Shown here piece by piece: positions 1 through 7,642 of a DNA stretch of 64,000 bases (positions within the stretch are counted from its first letter, which is position 1; each line of letters opens with the position of its first letter). The stretch is from contig JBMHDF010000018.1 of assembly GCA_049889535.1 (NCBI GenBank), forward strand, positions 186,001 to 250,000. The letters run 5' to 3'. The notes below the pieces were generated by a model. That model saw nothing but the letters and a program-made list of their open reading frames with translations. It had not been told where the DNA came from and searched no databases. This stretch comes from JAYQKL01 sp049889535. GTDB lineage: Bacteria > Pseudomonadota > Alphaproteobacteria > RS24. Made by a program: the position numbers and the translations under genes.

Positions 1-108
1 TTCCATAGCGGCCAAAATAGACAGGTTTTCAGGACAGAAAAAATTTACATTTCCGTCACTATGTTCAATTTGAACATCAAATCCCTGACTTGTCTGGTTC
101 GCTTCCAT
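1..108 (-). CDS. Plant-type [2Fe-2S] ferredoxin, N-terminal part (DmpQ/XylT-like)
   Basis: The first 36 codons run off the left edge of the window. The visible N-terminus ends in NFFCPENLSILAAME, the pattern that opens chloroplast-type [2Fe-2S] ferredoxins just before the cluster-binding loop; the cluster cysteines lie outside the window. It follows the hydroxylase reductase gene by 13 bp on the same strand. In dmp-type clusters this position holds the small ferredoxin that re-reduces the iron of catechol 2,3-dioxygenase, so meta-cleavage genes may continue to the left (inference). Confidence 0.7.
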   Translation of the reverse strand, partial: MEANQTSQGFDVQIEHSDGNVNFFCPENLSILAAME

Positions 109-121
109 ATTCTAAACAGCC

Positions 122-1183
122 TTAAATTCGTTTAAACACCTTCGATTTTGAAGCCGTCTCCGCCTCTGCAGAGGTTAAGAAGCCTTCAGTAAATATATCT
201 TTTTCAAACAAACGCCCTTGCATTAATGCGCGAATGCAAACCTCAATCATGCCGGGCGGGCCACAAAGATAGGCCGTCCAATCTTTGAAATTGCCCTCAA
301 ATTTTTGCGCGATGACATCTTGCAAAGCCCCATGCGCGCCTGCCCAATCCGCACCTGACTCGTCTGAAATATCAAACGGTACAGGTGTGTAAGAAAAATT
401 CTTATGCTTGTTGCTCAATGTTTCAAACAGCTCTTTGTCATAAACATCTGCCGCCGTGCGCGTGCCATGGAATAATTCAATCGGCTGTCTGAAACCGGAT
501 TCAAGCAAGTCAAGTATCATAGATTTTGGACTCGACAGGCCCGACCCACCAGCAATAAACAATACTGGCGTCGTGCGAGATTTGCGCACAAAAAATCGAC
601 CAAATGGGCCTGAAGCTTTGAGCGTGTCACCAGTTTTCAACTCATTATGCAAAAACCCGGTTGCTTTACCATCTGGCACATAGCGGACATGCAATTCTAA
701 AAGGTCTGGTTGGCTTTCTGGTGAGGCAATTGAAAAAGCACGCGGCTGGTCAACACCTGGCACCTGCAAATTAATATATTGCCCCGCCTGAAAATCCATA
801 TCCTTATCAAGCTTCAGCCAAATGCCAATAATATCACCTGTCAGCTTTTCGACACGCTCCACAGTGGCATCAAAGTCTTGTATGGGTATCATGCGCGCAT
901 CAGGGTCAACATCAATTTCGGCCTCAATCACAAGGTCAGATTGTGCCGTGGCACAACACGCTAAGGCAACCCCTTCATCGCGCTCAAAATCCATCAGCGC
1001 AAAAGGCGAAGCCTCACCATGGTCAACTTCCCCCTCAAGGATTGTCACCTTGCAGGTGGAACATAAACCATGCCCACATTGATAAGGTATCGAAATGCCA
1101 GATCGAAGAAGGGTGTCTAAAATTGTTTGCCCTTCCTTGACCTCAAGCACATCACCGGTTGGTTCAACAACGAGTTCAAACAT
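122..1183 (-). CDS. dmpP: Phenol hydroxylase reductase component (P5)
   Basis: 353 aa, the usual length for the NADH-dependent reductase that feeds electrons to the diiron oxygenase. An N-terminal plant-type [2Fe-2S] domain carries CGHGLCSTC near residues 36-44 and the fourth cysteine in ALACCA near 75. A ferredoxin-reductase module follows, with the FAD motif RAFS near 148, the nicotinamide motif GGSGLSS near 211-217 and CGPPGM near 309. Electron path by family knowledge: NADH to FAD to 2Fe-2S to the hydroxylase. It is the last of the six hydroxylase genes and starts 6 bp after dmpO. Confidence 0.95.
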   Translation of the reverse strand: MFELVVEPTGDVLEVKEGQTILDTLLRSGISIPYQCGHGLCSTCKVTILEGEVDHGEASPFALMDFERDEGVALACCATAQSDLVIEAEIDVDPDARMIPIQDFDATVERVEKLTGDIIGIWLKLDKDMDFQAGQYINLQVPGVDQPRAFSIASPESQPDLLELHVRYVPDGKATGFLHNELKTGDTLKASGPFGRFFVRKSRTTPVLFIAGGSGLSSPKSMILDLLESGFRQPIELFHGTRTAADVYDKELFETLSNKHKNFSYTPVPFDISDESGADWAGAHGALQDVIAQKFEGNFKDWTAYLCGPPGMIEVCIRALMQGRLFEKDIFTEGFLTSAEAETASKSKVFKRI

Positions 1184-1189
1184 TGCCCG

Positions 1190-1558
1190 TCACCCAGCCG
1201 CGGAGTCTGACCCTGCCAAACCCTCTAAACCTGGTGTTTTGACACGGATAACAGATTTATGACCAAGCCCGTTTTCCTGAAGTGATTTTGAGAAATCAGG
1301 TGTAAATGGTTCATTATTTAACAACCATTCCCCTTTCTCAAAATCAACTTTTTCGGAGTCAGGATGGGCGGCATAAGCAGGGGCGAGGACCCCTGCCACC
1401 AAATCCCCAAACGGCATTTCTGGTGGCAATGGGAATGCCAAAGGCGCACAAAATGACAAATGCTTTTCCCATTGCATATAAACCAGCATGTTTCCGTGAA
1501 AATTTTCCACCTTATCTTTCGGGGTGAAAGAATAATCACCTATTGAATTAACGCTCAT
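1190..1558 (-). CDS. dmpO: Phenol hydroxylase gamma subunit (P4)
   Basis: 122 aa, matching the small gamma subunit of the (alpha-beta-gamma)2 hydroxylase. Diagnostic stretches are ENFHGNMLVYMQWEKHL near residues 18-34 and FCAPLAFPLPPEMPFGD after it. The subunit packs on the alpha subunit and stabilises the dimer. A clear ribosome-binding site (AGAGGG) precedes the ATG. It lies between dmpN and dmpP, as in other phenol hydroxylase operons. Confidence 0.94.
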   Translation of the reverse strand: MSVNSIGDYSFTPKDKVENFHGNMLVYMQWEKHLSFCAPLAFPLPPEMPFGDLVAGVLAPAYAAHPDSEKVDFEKGEWLLNNEPFTPDFSKSLQENGLGHKSVIRVKTPGLEGLAGSDSAAG

Positions 1559-1580
1559 TTTAACCCTCTTTTATGCTTTA

Positions 1581-3104
1581 TCAGACAGCTTTTTTCTGGC
1601 TTTCCGCCCATTCTGTCCACATTTTGAAATCCTCGGAGTCATGGTAATCACCATTATCAACCCCAAGATCCATCTGGTACCATTTCAACACATCTTCAAG
1701 CTCGGCACCGCCGCAATTGCCTTGATAAATCTGGTGAACTGGCATCCAAGACTGAACATATTTTTCAGGCTCATAGTCAAAAATATCCTTACAGCCATCT
1801 GAGCAGAAGTGATATTTATCACCCTGATACTCGCTTTCGCGATAGCAGGTCGTTGTCGGATCACCTGGCTCTGTAAAGATGAGCGGAATCTGACATGTGT
1901 TACACAGCATTGGCAAAGATGTGTTGAAAAACCGCTCGCCATCTTCTTTTTTCGCTGTGAAATGGTCAAAACGTGGCTCGTAATGCTTTTCAAAGCTATC
2001 CGGATATTTCTGCTTCAGCCAGTCCTTTTCATCTTCATTTGGCATCCATGTGTGGAATGCAGCTGCACCTGCGTAATTATAGAATGTGCTCCAGGCTTGG
2101 TGTGAAAGATGGTCTTTCTCCCATGTAGCAACTTCATGATATTTTGGCATGCGGATACCATAGCGACCCAAATCTTCGAACAGGGCTGCACCGGCTTCTT
2201 CGAAATACATTTCCCATGCCTCTTTCCAAGACATAATGCGCTTTGGCAGCATGTAATCCATCATCATAGATACGAGTGTAAGCATTCTGTAACCCCGCCA
2301 GAACCACTTATCAATCCAGCGCTGAACAATCGGCACATTGGCTTCATCTTGCTCAAGCATGAATTTGATAATCTCAATACCCAATGTCATATGACGCGCT
2401 TCATCAGACTGAGCTGAGAAACCAAAAGTCACGGTTGCCATATCGCCATTATGCGCCGCACCAGACATGAAAGGCACAAACAGCAAATTGGTCAAAACAT
2501 ATTCAAATGAGAATGAAATCGCGGTCAGGAATTCAAATGGACCGGCTGACATAGCATCATCAAAGAAAGATTTAGGCACAGACAAATACCAAACCCGATC
2601 ATGCATCATGTTACGCGAATGCATGCCAGAGAAGAATTTGTTGTAATGACTCATTGAATGTAGCTGGGTTTGCGCGTGGCGCAACTCGTCAACAGACTGC
2701 ATTTGACACGCAACTCGCGCACCCACACCTCTAAAATGGCGCCCTGTAAAGGCATAACCTCTATGCGCGGCATATTCTAAAGGTGACACACCTGTGAGGA
2801 AGATTTTAACAGCATTCAAATAGCGCGCATCGGTAATGCCCAATTGGCCGTTATTCTGCGCAAAGCTGTCAATCACCGCATAAAGCTTACGCTCTTTTTC
2901 TGATTGATATTTCCAATATGCGTCCATTGTCAGACGGAACGGGTCAACCCATGCGTCCCAATCATGAATTTTAATGCCTTCATATGTGTCATATGGGAAG
3001 ACTTTATCCATAGGCTGGTAGCTTGTTTCCCAACCCAAATCACGCGTCATGGCGGCATAACGCTCCTTGATTCCCATTTTTTTTGTTCGCTTATGTACTG
3101 TCAT
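1581..3104 (-). CDS. dmpN: Phenol hydroxylase alpha (catalytic diiron) subunit (P3)
   Basis: 507 aa. This is the oxygenase subunit of a soluble diiron monooxygenase that hydroxylates phenols to catechols. The six expected iron ligands are visible: E110 (SPLE), E140 and H143 (DELRH), E201 (EYVLTNL), E235 and H238 (DEARH). The C-terminus carries a YHS-type zinc region with LCNTC near 399-403 and FCSDGC near 433-438, typical of the phenol hydroxylase branch. GGAGG lies five bases before the ATG. No residue expected for catalysis is missing, so the enzyme should be active. Whether it also accepts toluene or benzene cannot be read from the sequence. Confidence 0.96.
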   Translation of the reverse strand: MTVHKRTKKMGIKERYAAMTRDLGWETSYQPMDKVFPYDTYEGIKIHDWDAWVDPFRLTMDAYWKYQSEKERKLYAVIDSFAQNNGQLGITDARYLNAVKIFLTGVSPLEYAAHRGYAFTGRHFRGVGARVACQMQSVDELRHAQTQLHSMSHYNKFFSGMHSRNMMHDRVWYLSVPKSFFDDAMSAGPFEFLTAISFSFEYVLTNLLFVPFMSGAAHNGDMATVTFGFSAQSDEARHMTLGIEIIKFMLEQDEANVPIVQRWIDKWFWRGYRMLTLVSMMMDYMLPKRIMSWKEAWEMYFEEAGAALFEDLGRYGIRMPKYHEVATWEKDHLSHQAWSTFYNYAGAAAFHTWMPNEDEKDWLKQKYPDSFEKHYEPRFDHFTAKKEDGERFFNTSLPMLCNTCQIPLIFTEPGDPTTTCYRESEYQGDKYHFCSDGCKDIFDYEPEKYVQSWMPVHQIYQGNCGGAELEDVLKWYQMDLGVDNGDYHDSEDFKMWTEWAESQKKAV

Positions 3105-3134
3105 AATTTCCTCCGATAGAAATTGGCAAAAGAC

Positions 3135-3410
3135 TTATCTATTGCCCCAACTCAGTTCAAAATAATCGTCATCTTCATCGACCTCGCCAGACAAAGAGAC
3201 GATGGATAAATGCAACTCCTGCACCTCCCATTCTCTGCCTAGAAAAACCTCAACACTGCCGCGATTTATGCGCAACGGCCCTGCTGTATCCACTTTTACC
3301 AGTGATGGTAGTTGTTGAATCTCACAACCAGGATTATCCTGCTCTATTGCCTGCAAAATCGGACGCGCGTCGTCATTATTCGCCAAAGTGATCGATACAT
3401 TCCTACTCAT
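3135..3410 (-). CDS. dmpM: Phenol hydroxylase coupling/effector protein (P2)
   Basis: 91 aa, the size of the cofactor-free regulatory protein that docks over the diiron site and couples NADH oxidation to hydroxylation (family knowledge). The sequence follows the MmoB/DmpM fold: SITLANNDDARPILQAIE at the start, then LPSLVKVDTAGPLRI and an acidic end. GGAGGGG lies just before the ATG. It sits between dmpL and dmpN, the usual place. Confidence 0.94.
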   Translation of the reverse strand: MSRNVSITLANNDDARPILQAIEQDNPGCEIQQLPSLVKVDTAGPLRINRGSVEVFLGREWEVQELHLSIVSLSGEVDEDDDYFELSWGNR

Positions 3411-3454
3411 TTACCCCTCCATATCCCGTTTTTATTCCTTATATGGTTGATGGC

Positions 3455-4498
3455 CTAAAGACCTATGGCAGATTTTTTCCGCTCTAACTCTTCCATACAA
3501 GCAGTGATAACTTCACCAGATTTATCCGGCATAGCGTAATCAGCTAATGCCGTAATCGCAGGCTGAACCTGTTCAGCCCACGCATCAATCCAGCCAGAAA
3601 TAAGCTTTTTATTTTCCTCGCTCTCGCTCACAGCCCGCTTCAATACAGCTGTTACCCAGCGATCACGGTCAGCAAACCAGCCACGGAAAATTTCAGTCAT
3701 CATGGACGCGCTTTGCACCCCACGCTCAGCCATGAACTGGTCAAAATGATTATGAGCAAACTCATAAACCAGCGTATCCATGACAAAGTTTTGCGCGATA
3801 AAAAGCTCAAACCAATCTTTAACAACAAAAGAATTCTCAACAGCTTTGCGTAATGGCTGCCAGAGATCTTCACCAATCCACTCAACACGCGTGACATGCA
3901 AGCATGAGCCGGCCACAGAGGCATCACCCGATTTTTGCGCCTCATTTTCGGCAGGCGGCTCCATTGAAGCATCGAAAATCAAACCAATACGGCAAATCAA
4001 TTGCGCCAGCCCCAAACGGTCCATCGCATCAAAAGCACACGCCTGTGTGACAGAAGTGCCACTCCCAAAGCGGGTGATTTCCATATTGTTCATATTGGCG
4101 CCCCATTCATAATGGCGCAATGGCAAAAGAACTTTTTTGAGCAAATCTCGGTTTTCCGCATCAACAGACGCCATGAGATTGCGGTTTTCAACAAAATTGA
4201 GCTGCGACTCCGCACCTTCAAACATTTTGTTACGATTAATTGTATAGGTCGCGTAATAAAACTGGCGCGGGTCTTTCAACTCATACCAGTCTTGCATTTT
4301 AATTTTTGTCCGCCCCTCATCATAAAGCTCAAATGATGGATCCCAAGTTGGGCGGTAATGGAAATTTTCTTTAGGCTCTAAATCAAGTGTCGCCTCCTCA
4401 TAACGAGAAGCCGGCTTATCTTCACCAAACCGCTCAGCAATATTTCCATATGTCTGACGCTTTGGCTTAATAACATTAACTTTAATATCTAATGACAT
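3455..4498 (-). CDS. dmpL: Phenol hydroxylase beta subunit (P1)
   Basis: 347 aa. The beta subunit has the ferritin-like helical fold of the alpha subunit but no metal site and forms the hydroxylase core with DmpN and DmpO. Recognisable stretches are KRQTYGNIAERFGEDKPASR near the start, YRPTWDPSFELYD, and QDWYELKDPRQFYYATYT near residues 70-86. A good ribosome-binding site (GGGAG) precedes the ATG. It lies 24 bp after dmpK. Confidence 0.95.
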   Translation of the reverse strand: MSLDIKVNVIKPKRQTYGNIAERFGEDKPASRYEEATLDLEPKENFHYRPTWDPSFELYDEGRTKIKMQDWYELKDPRQFYYATYTINRNKMFEGAESQLNFVENRNLMASVDAENRDLLKKVLLPLRHYEWGANMNNMEITRFGSGTSVTQACAFDAMDRLGLAQLICRIGLIFDASMEPPAENEAQKSGDASVAGSCLHVTRVEWIGEDLWQPLRKAVENSFVVKDWFELFIAQNFVMDTLVYEFAHNHFDQFMAERGVQSASMMTEIFRGWFADRDRWVTAVLKRAVSESEENKKLISGWIDAWAEQVQPAITALADYAMPDKSGEVITACMEELERKKSAIGL

Positions 4499-4522
4499 TT
4501 TCTCTCCCTTTATCCGCTCTTC

Positions 4523-4816
4523 TTATCGCGCCAGCAACTCATCTGGGCGGCCCGGCACAATACCGTGCTCTTTACATAAAGCCTCATAATTTTGGTGGGC
4601 TTCTTCGCTGGTTGCATCAAGCATTAATACATCATTGACCGTGCAAAACTCTGAAAAAGCCGTAATCGGCAAAACCAGTTCAACTGTTAAAGTTGGGTCG
4701 CCAGCAACAAATTCGAATTCAACGAAATAATTCCGCTTAACCCCCATCACGCGGGCGCAGTTCCTACCATCTGGAATATCAAGCGTCCGATCAAATGGAT
4801 CGTATTCATCACTCAT
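4523..4816 (-). CDS. dmpK: Phenol hydroxylase assembly protein (P0)
   Basis: 97 aa, first gene of the hydroxylase operon. DmpK homologues are not part of the active enzyme; they bind the apo-oxygenase and are thought to help iron loading. The motif FVEFEFVAGDPTLTVELVLP near residues 31-50 is typical. GGAGGT sits five bases before the ATG. A near-perfect sigma-54 promoter ends about 55 bp upstream, so expression should need the DmpR-like activator at 13,327. Confidence 0.93.
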   Translation of the reverse strand: MSDEYDPFDRTLDIPDGRNCARVMGVKRNYFVEFEFVAGDPTLTVELVLPITAFSEFCTVNDVLMLDATSEEAHQNYEALCKEHGIVPGRPDELLAR

Positions 4817-4871
4817 TTTTACCTCCCAACCTGCTTACAACATGACCAATAAACTAGGCTACTCACAATAA

Positions 4872-4886
4872 GCAAATAGCGTGCCA
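4872..4886 (-). promoter_or_regulatory. Sigma-54 (-24/-12) promoter of the phenol hydroxylase operon
   Basis: Read on the minus strand the site is TGGCACGCTATTTGCTTA. This matches the RpoN consensus TGGCACG-N4-TTGC at every defined position, with the GG and GC at the required spacing. Transcription should start near 4860, about 45 bp before the dmpK ATG. An A-rich run (AAAAAA) precedes the -24 element, as at the second sigma-54 site at 13,098. Confidence 0.88.
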
Positions 4887-5006
4887 TTTTTTGGATTTTG
4901 AGACTTTTAAGCTTAAATATCCGCTAACTCATTGAAATTTCGTACTTAATATATTGAGCACTGAATAAATCAGATGCCTGAGAAAGGCTCAAAACACACC
5001 TTTATT

Positions 5007-5050
5007 TTTTATGATATCGTAAGATTAACCCCCAAATATTTTATGATATC
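5007..5050. promoter_or_regulatory. Candidate upstream activator sites: tandem TTTTATGATATC repeats
   Basis: TTTTATGATATC occurs twice, at 5007-5018 and 5039-5050, exactly 32 bp apart (about three helical turns). The first copy extends into a near-palindrome TTATGATATCGTAA. They lie about 120-165 bp upstream of the -24 element at 4886, the distance at which XylR/DmpR-type activators bind. The sequence does not match the published XylR/DmpR site well, so assignment is by geometry only. Confidence 0.4.
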
Positions 5051-5057
5051 AACAACT

Positions 5058-5654
5058 CTAATAATAAGCTGCCTTCACTTGGGCGAGCTCCTTAAAGGCC
5101 GCATACCATTGCGCGTAGTCTTGCGCATGGGCGAATTTAAGGCCATATTTTTCAGCCAGCGCAAACCGCGGAAACAATGTGCAGTCCATCAAATTTGGTT
5201 TATCCGCCCCTCCTAACAGAGAGGGAAATGTGCTTAACCAGCCGAGCGCATATTCAAACCGCTCTTGCGCTTGTGTGATAATTTTCCTATCTCGGTCTTC
5301 AGGGTTTTCTTTGCGCATCTCTTTGATATACGGAAAAATGGCTTTGCCTAAATAATTATCGCTGTAATGACATATTTGTAAAATTTGCGCCCGGTGCGCG
5401 GCGTCTTCTGGTAACAGACCCGTCTGTTTATGCGCATCGGCCAAATAAATTGAAATCAAAGACGAGTCCCACAGGACAAAACTTTCTGCAATCATCACCG
5501 GCACAGTGCCGCCTGGATTGAGTGACATCACCTCTTCATTTTTTTCGCCCCGCGCCACATTAACCACATCAAATTCAACGCCCGCAAATGCGGCTACCAA
5601 TCTGACTTTCCAACAAAACGGGCAATCATCGCGATTATACAGGGTAAAAATCAT
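5058..5654 (-). CDS. Glutathione S-transferase family protein
   Basis: 198 aa with an N-terminal thioredoxin-fold domain (IFTLYNRDDCPFCWKVRL, a glutaredoxin-like CPFC near residues 11-14; GGTVPV with the cis-proline near 48-53) and a C-terminal helical domain. Its ATG overlaps the stop of the DsbA-fold gene by one base (TGATG), so the two are translationally coupled. Last gene of the envelope/isomerase unit and just upstream of the hydroxylase promoter. It may help glutathione-dependent handling of aromatic intermediates; the substrate is unknown. Confidence 0.85.
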   Translation of the reverse strand: MIFTLYNRDDCPFCWKVRLVAAFAGVEFDVVNVARGEKNEEVMSLNPGGTVPVMIAESFVLWDSSLISIYLADAHKQTGLLPEDAAHRAQILQICHYSDNYLGKAIFPYIKEMRKENPEDRDRKIITQAQERFEYALGWLSTFPSLLGGADKPNLMDCTLFPRFALAEKYGLKFAHAQDYAQWYAAFKELAQVKAAYY

Positions 5655-6241
5655 CAGCGTGCTACTCCGCGTGCCTGCAATTCCTCGCGCACGAAATCAA
5701 GGCGGTCATTGCCCCAAAATATCTGGTCGTCAATCACCAGCGTCGGCACACCAATCACATTCATTTTTTCTGCATCTTGCGCACAGGCCGCCAATTTTTC
5801 ATGATTATCATCAGAGTCTGCCGCAGCTATTAAAGCTGCTGCATCTAAACCCGCACGCGCCGCAATGGTTTCAAAGGCTTCAGTCTGGCCGATATCAACG
5901 CCTTCAGCCCATTCTAAATTCATTGTCTCAGTTATGTATTCTTTGAGCTTACCCTGTTGCTCTGCATAAAATGATGCGGCGGCGGCACGCGTAGGGTCTG
6001 TTGTAATCGGGGGCGGATTCATCGGAATATTCATGCGCTTACACCAGCGCGCAACATCTTGGCGCGCAATGGGAAGCTTCTTCTTCGCTCTTTCAGGTGA
6101 TGAGCGACCCGTCCAGCCACCCAAAGGGCGCCAAACAAAATCAATATCAAAATCGTCACTAAGTGTGAACAAGTTTTTCGAAATCAAATAGCAATAAGGA
6201 CTTCGAAAATTAAAAAATAACCAAACCGGGAGTGTATTCAT
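5654..6241 (-). CDS. DsbA-fold 2-hydroxychromene-2-carboxylate isomerase-like protein
   Basis: 195 aa. The N-terminal FFNFRSPYCYL resembles the SPY-type active site of the kappa-class GST/HCCA isomerase family, and VIGVPTLVIDDQIFWGNDRL near the C-terminus is the conserved cis-proline and substrate loop. HCCA isomerases act in naphthalene-type degradation with glutathione. Here the neighbour is a GST and no naphthalene dioxygenase is visible, so the true substrate is open. It lies downstream of the DUF1329 gene after an 81-bp gap holding a strong hairpin. Confidence 0.8.
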   Translation of the reverse strand: MNTLPVWLFFNFRSPYCYLISKNLFTLSDDFDIDFVWRPLGGWTGRSSPERAKKKLPIARQDVARWCKRMNIPMNPPPITTDPTRAAAASFYAEQQGKLKEYITETMNLEWAEGVDIGQTEAFETIAARAGLDAAALIAAADSDDNHEKLAACAQDAEKMNVIGVPTLVIDDQIFWGNDRLDFVREELQARGVAR

Positions 6242-6259
6242 CTTCTTTGCTCAAAATGG

Positions 6260-6283
6260 GGGGGTGCTCGCAAGAACACCCCC
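6260..6283 (-). terminator. GC-rich hairpin between DUF1329 and isomerase genes
   Basis: GGGGGTG and CACCCCC pair around a ten-base loop. On the minus strand the stem is followed by CCATTTTG rather than a proper T-run, so it is more likely a 3' mRNA stabiliser or partial attenuator than a full terminator. It would allow the upstream envelope genes to be expressed more highly than the isomerase and GST. Confidence 0.45.
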
Positions 6284-6322
6284 GCCTTTTGTGTCAAAAT
6301 TCACAAGTAAATTGCCAATGGC

Positions 6323-7624
6323 TTATTTACCTGTCGCTCTCAAATTCTGAACGGTGAATTTTGATTGTGGGTTAAGAGACGGGTCAACTTGGCCTTTGAA
6401 CTGACCAGTTGTGCAGTGGTCTGCCTGAACATCAATCATTGAGAAAGAGTCATCAACAGAAACACCGGTCCCTTTATTCACATCATCATGTTTGTCAGGG
6501 TGCGCCTGACCAATCTGGAATGTTTTCCACAAATCACCTTTACGGTCATAAATCAATGTCCGTGGTTTGGTGAAAGTTTGCGCATCGACATAATGCACCC
6601 GCTTTGAAATTGGGTGATTATCATCAACGGGCTGGGCTTCAAGCACATAGGCTTTACGCAATTGCCATGTGATGTTTGGGAAACAGCCGCCACGACCACC
6701 GAAATCAACGAATTCATAACCGTCTTTTTCGTTAAACTCACCCGTCAACTCAAGTGAATTGTGATCATAAAATGGCAGCAGAACATTCTTTGTTCCCTTA
6801 TAGGACCAGTTCATGTCAGAAACACGACCATTATAGCCCTCAAAGTCCTCAATCATCAAATCAGAACCCAAGAAGCTATCTGTCACCTGACCAGATGCCA
6901 AACGACGCACGCGACGCTGGAAGCCAAGATACAGCCAAGCATTATCCCGCTTCAAATCATCAGCATAGCGATAAATCAAAAGCTGGGTGTTTTTCAAATC
7001 AAATGGCTCCAAAACCTGCACATAAACGCCACGGAAAATTTCATCCGGATTGTTTGGGAATTCAGGCTTCGGGTCCTGATTGACACGATGCTTAAAGTTC
7101 AAGAAGTGAAAATTCGCTTTAATCGTCCGTTCTACCTGACCAGTTTTCATGTTCCGGTAACGCCAGTAGAAAGGATAAATCGCAGCGTTGTCACCCCAGT
7201 TATAGCCATATTTAAAGTTCCAGGCCAGCTTCTCACCAGCACGTGGATCATTCAGGCTTGGCTCTTGCGGGAAAGGACGGCCAGCAACAAAATTGTTAAT
7301 CTGACCAACTTTTTCCCCAAGCGTTACCTTGTTTAGGCTTTTGCGGGTTTCACTAATATAGTTTGGGTGCAAATCAAATGATGTTGTCGGACCTACTTTA
7401 ATACTTGTCCAGCCATCTTTAATTTGCTGCGCAATGCCCGGGTCTAAAATGTCAGAAAAGCGATCAACATTTGACTGGTCAATCGTCATTCCCACACTCA
7501 AACCTGAATATTTAGGCGTTGCATTTTTGTAGGGGAAGAACGAGTCATCCACCACATCGGCATATGCAGAGCCTGAAATCAAACTCGCAATAACCGAAAT
7601 TTTCAAAAGCTTTGAAATTTTCAT
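6323..7624 (-). CDS. DUF1329 family periplasmic/outer-membrane protein
   Basis: 433 aa from the ATG at 7624, chosen because GAGGAG lies seven bases upstream; an earlier in-frame TTG is less likely. A signal peptide (MKISKLLKISVIASLISGSAYA) precedes the mature start DVVDD. The sequence follows DUF1329, a LolA/LolB-like fold nearly always encoded with DUF1302 and an MMPL permease in clusters for degradation of hydrocarbons, sterols and aromatics. It probably shuttles a hydrophobic compound through the periplasm; no member has a firmly proven substrate to my knowledge. Confidence 0.87.
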   Translation of the reverse strand: MKISKLLKISVIASLISGSAYADVVDDSFFPYKNATPKYSGLSVGMTIDQSNVDRFSDILDPGIAQQIKDGWTSIKVGPTTSFDLHPNYISETRKSLNKVTLGEKVGQINNFVAGRPFPQEPSLNDPRAGEKLAWNFKYGYNWGDNAAIYPFYWRYRNMKTGQVERTIKANFHFLNFKHRVNQDPKPEFPNNPDEIFRGVYVQVLEPFDLKNTQLLIYRYADDLKRDNAWLYLGFQRRVRRLASGQVTDSFLGSDLMIEDFEGYNGRVSDMNWSYKGTKNVLLPFYDHNSLELTGEFNEKDGYEFVDFGGRGGCFPNITWQLRKAYVLEAQPVDDNHPISKRVHYVDAQTFTKPRTLIYDRKGDLWKTFQIGQAHPDKHDDVNKGTGVSVDDSFSMIDVQADHCTTGQFKGQVDPSLNPQSKFTVQNLRATGK

Positions 7625-7642
7625 AATCAATCTCCTCAGTTC

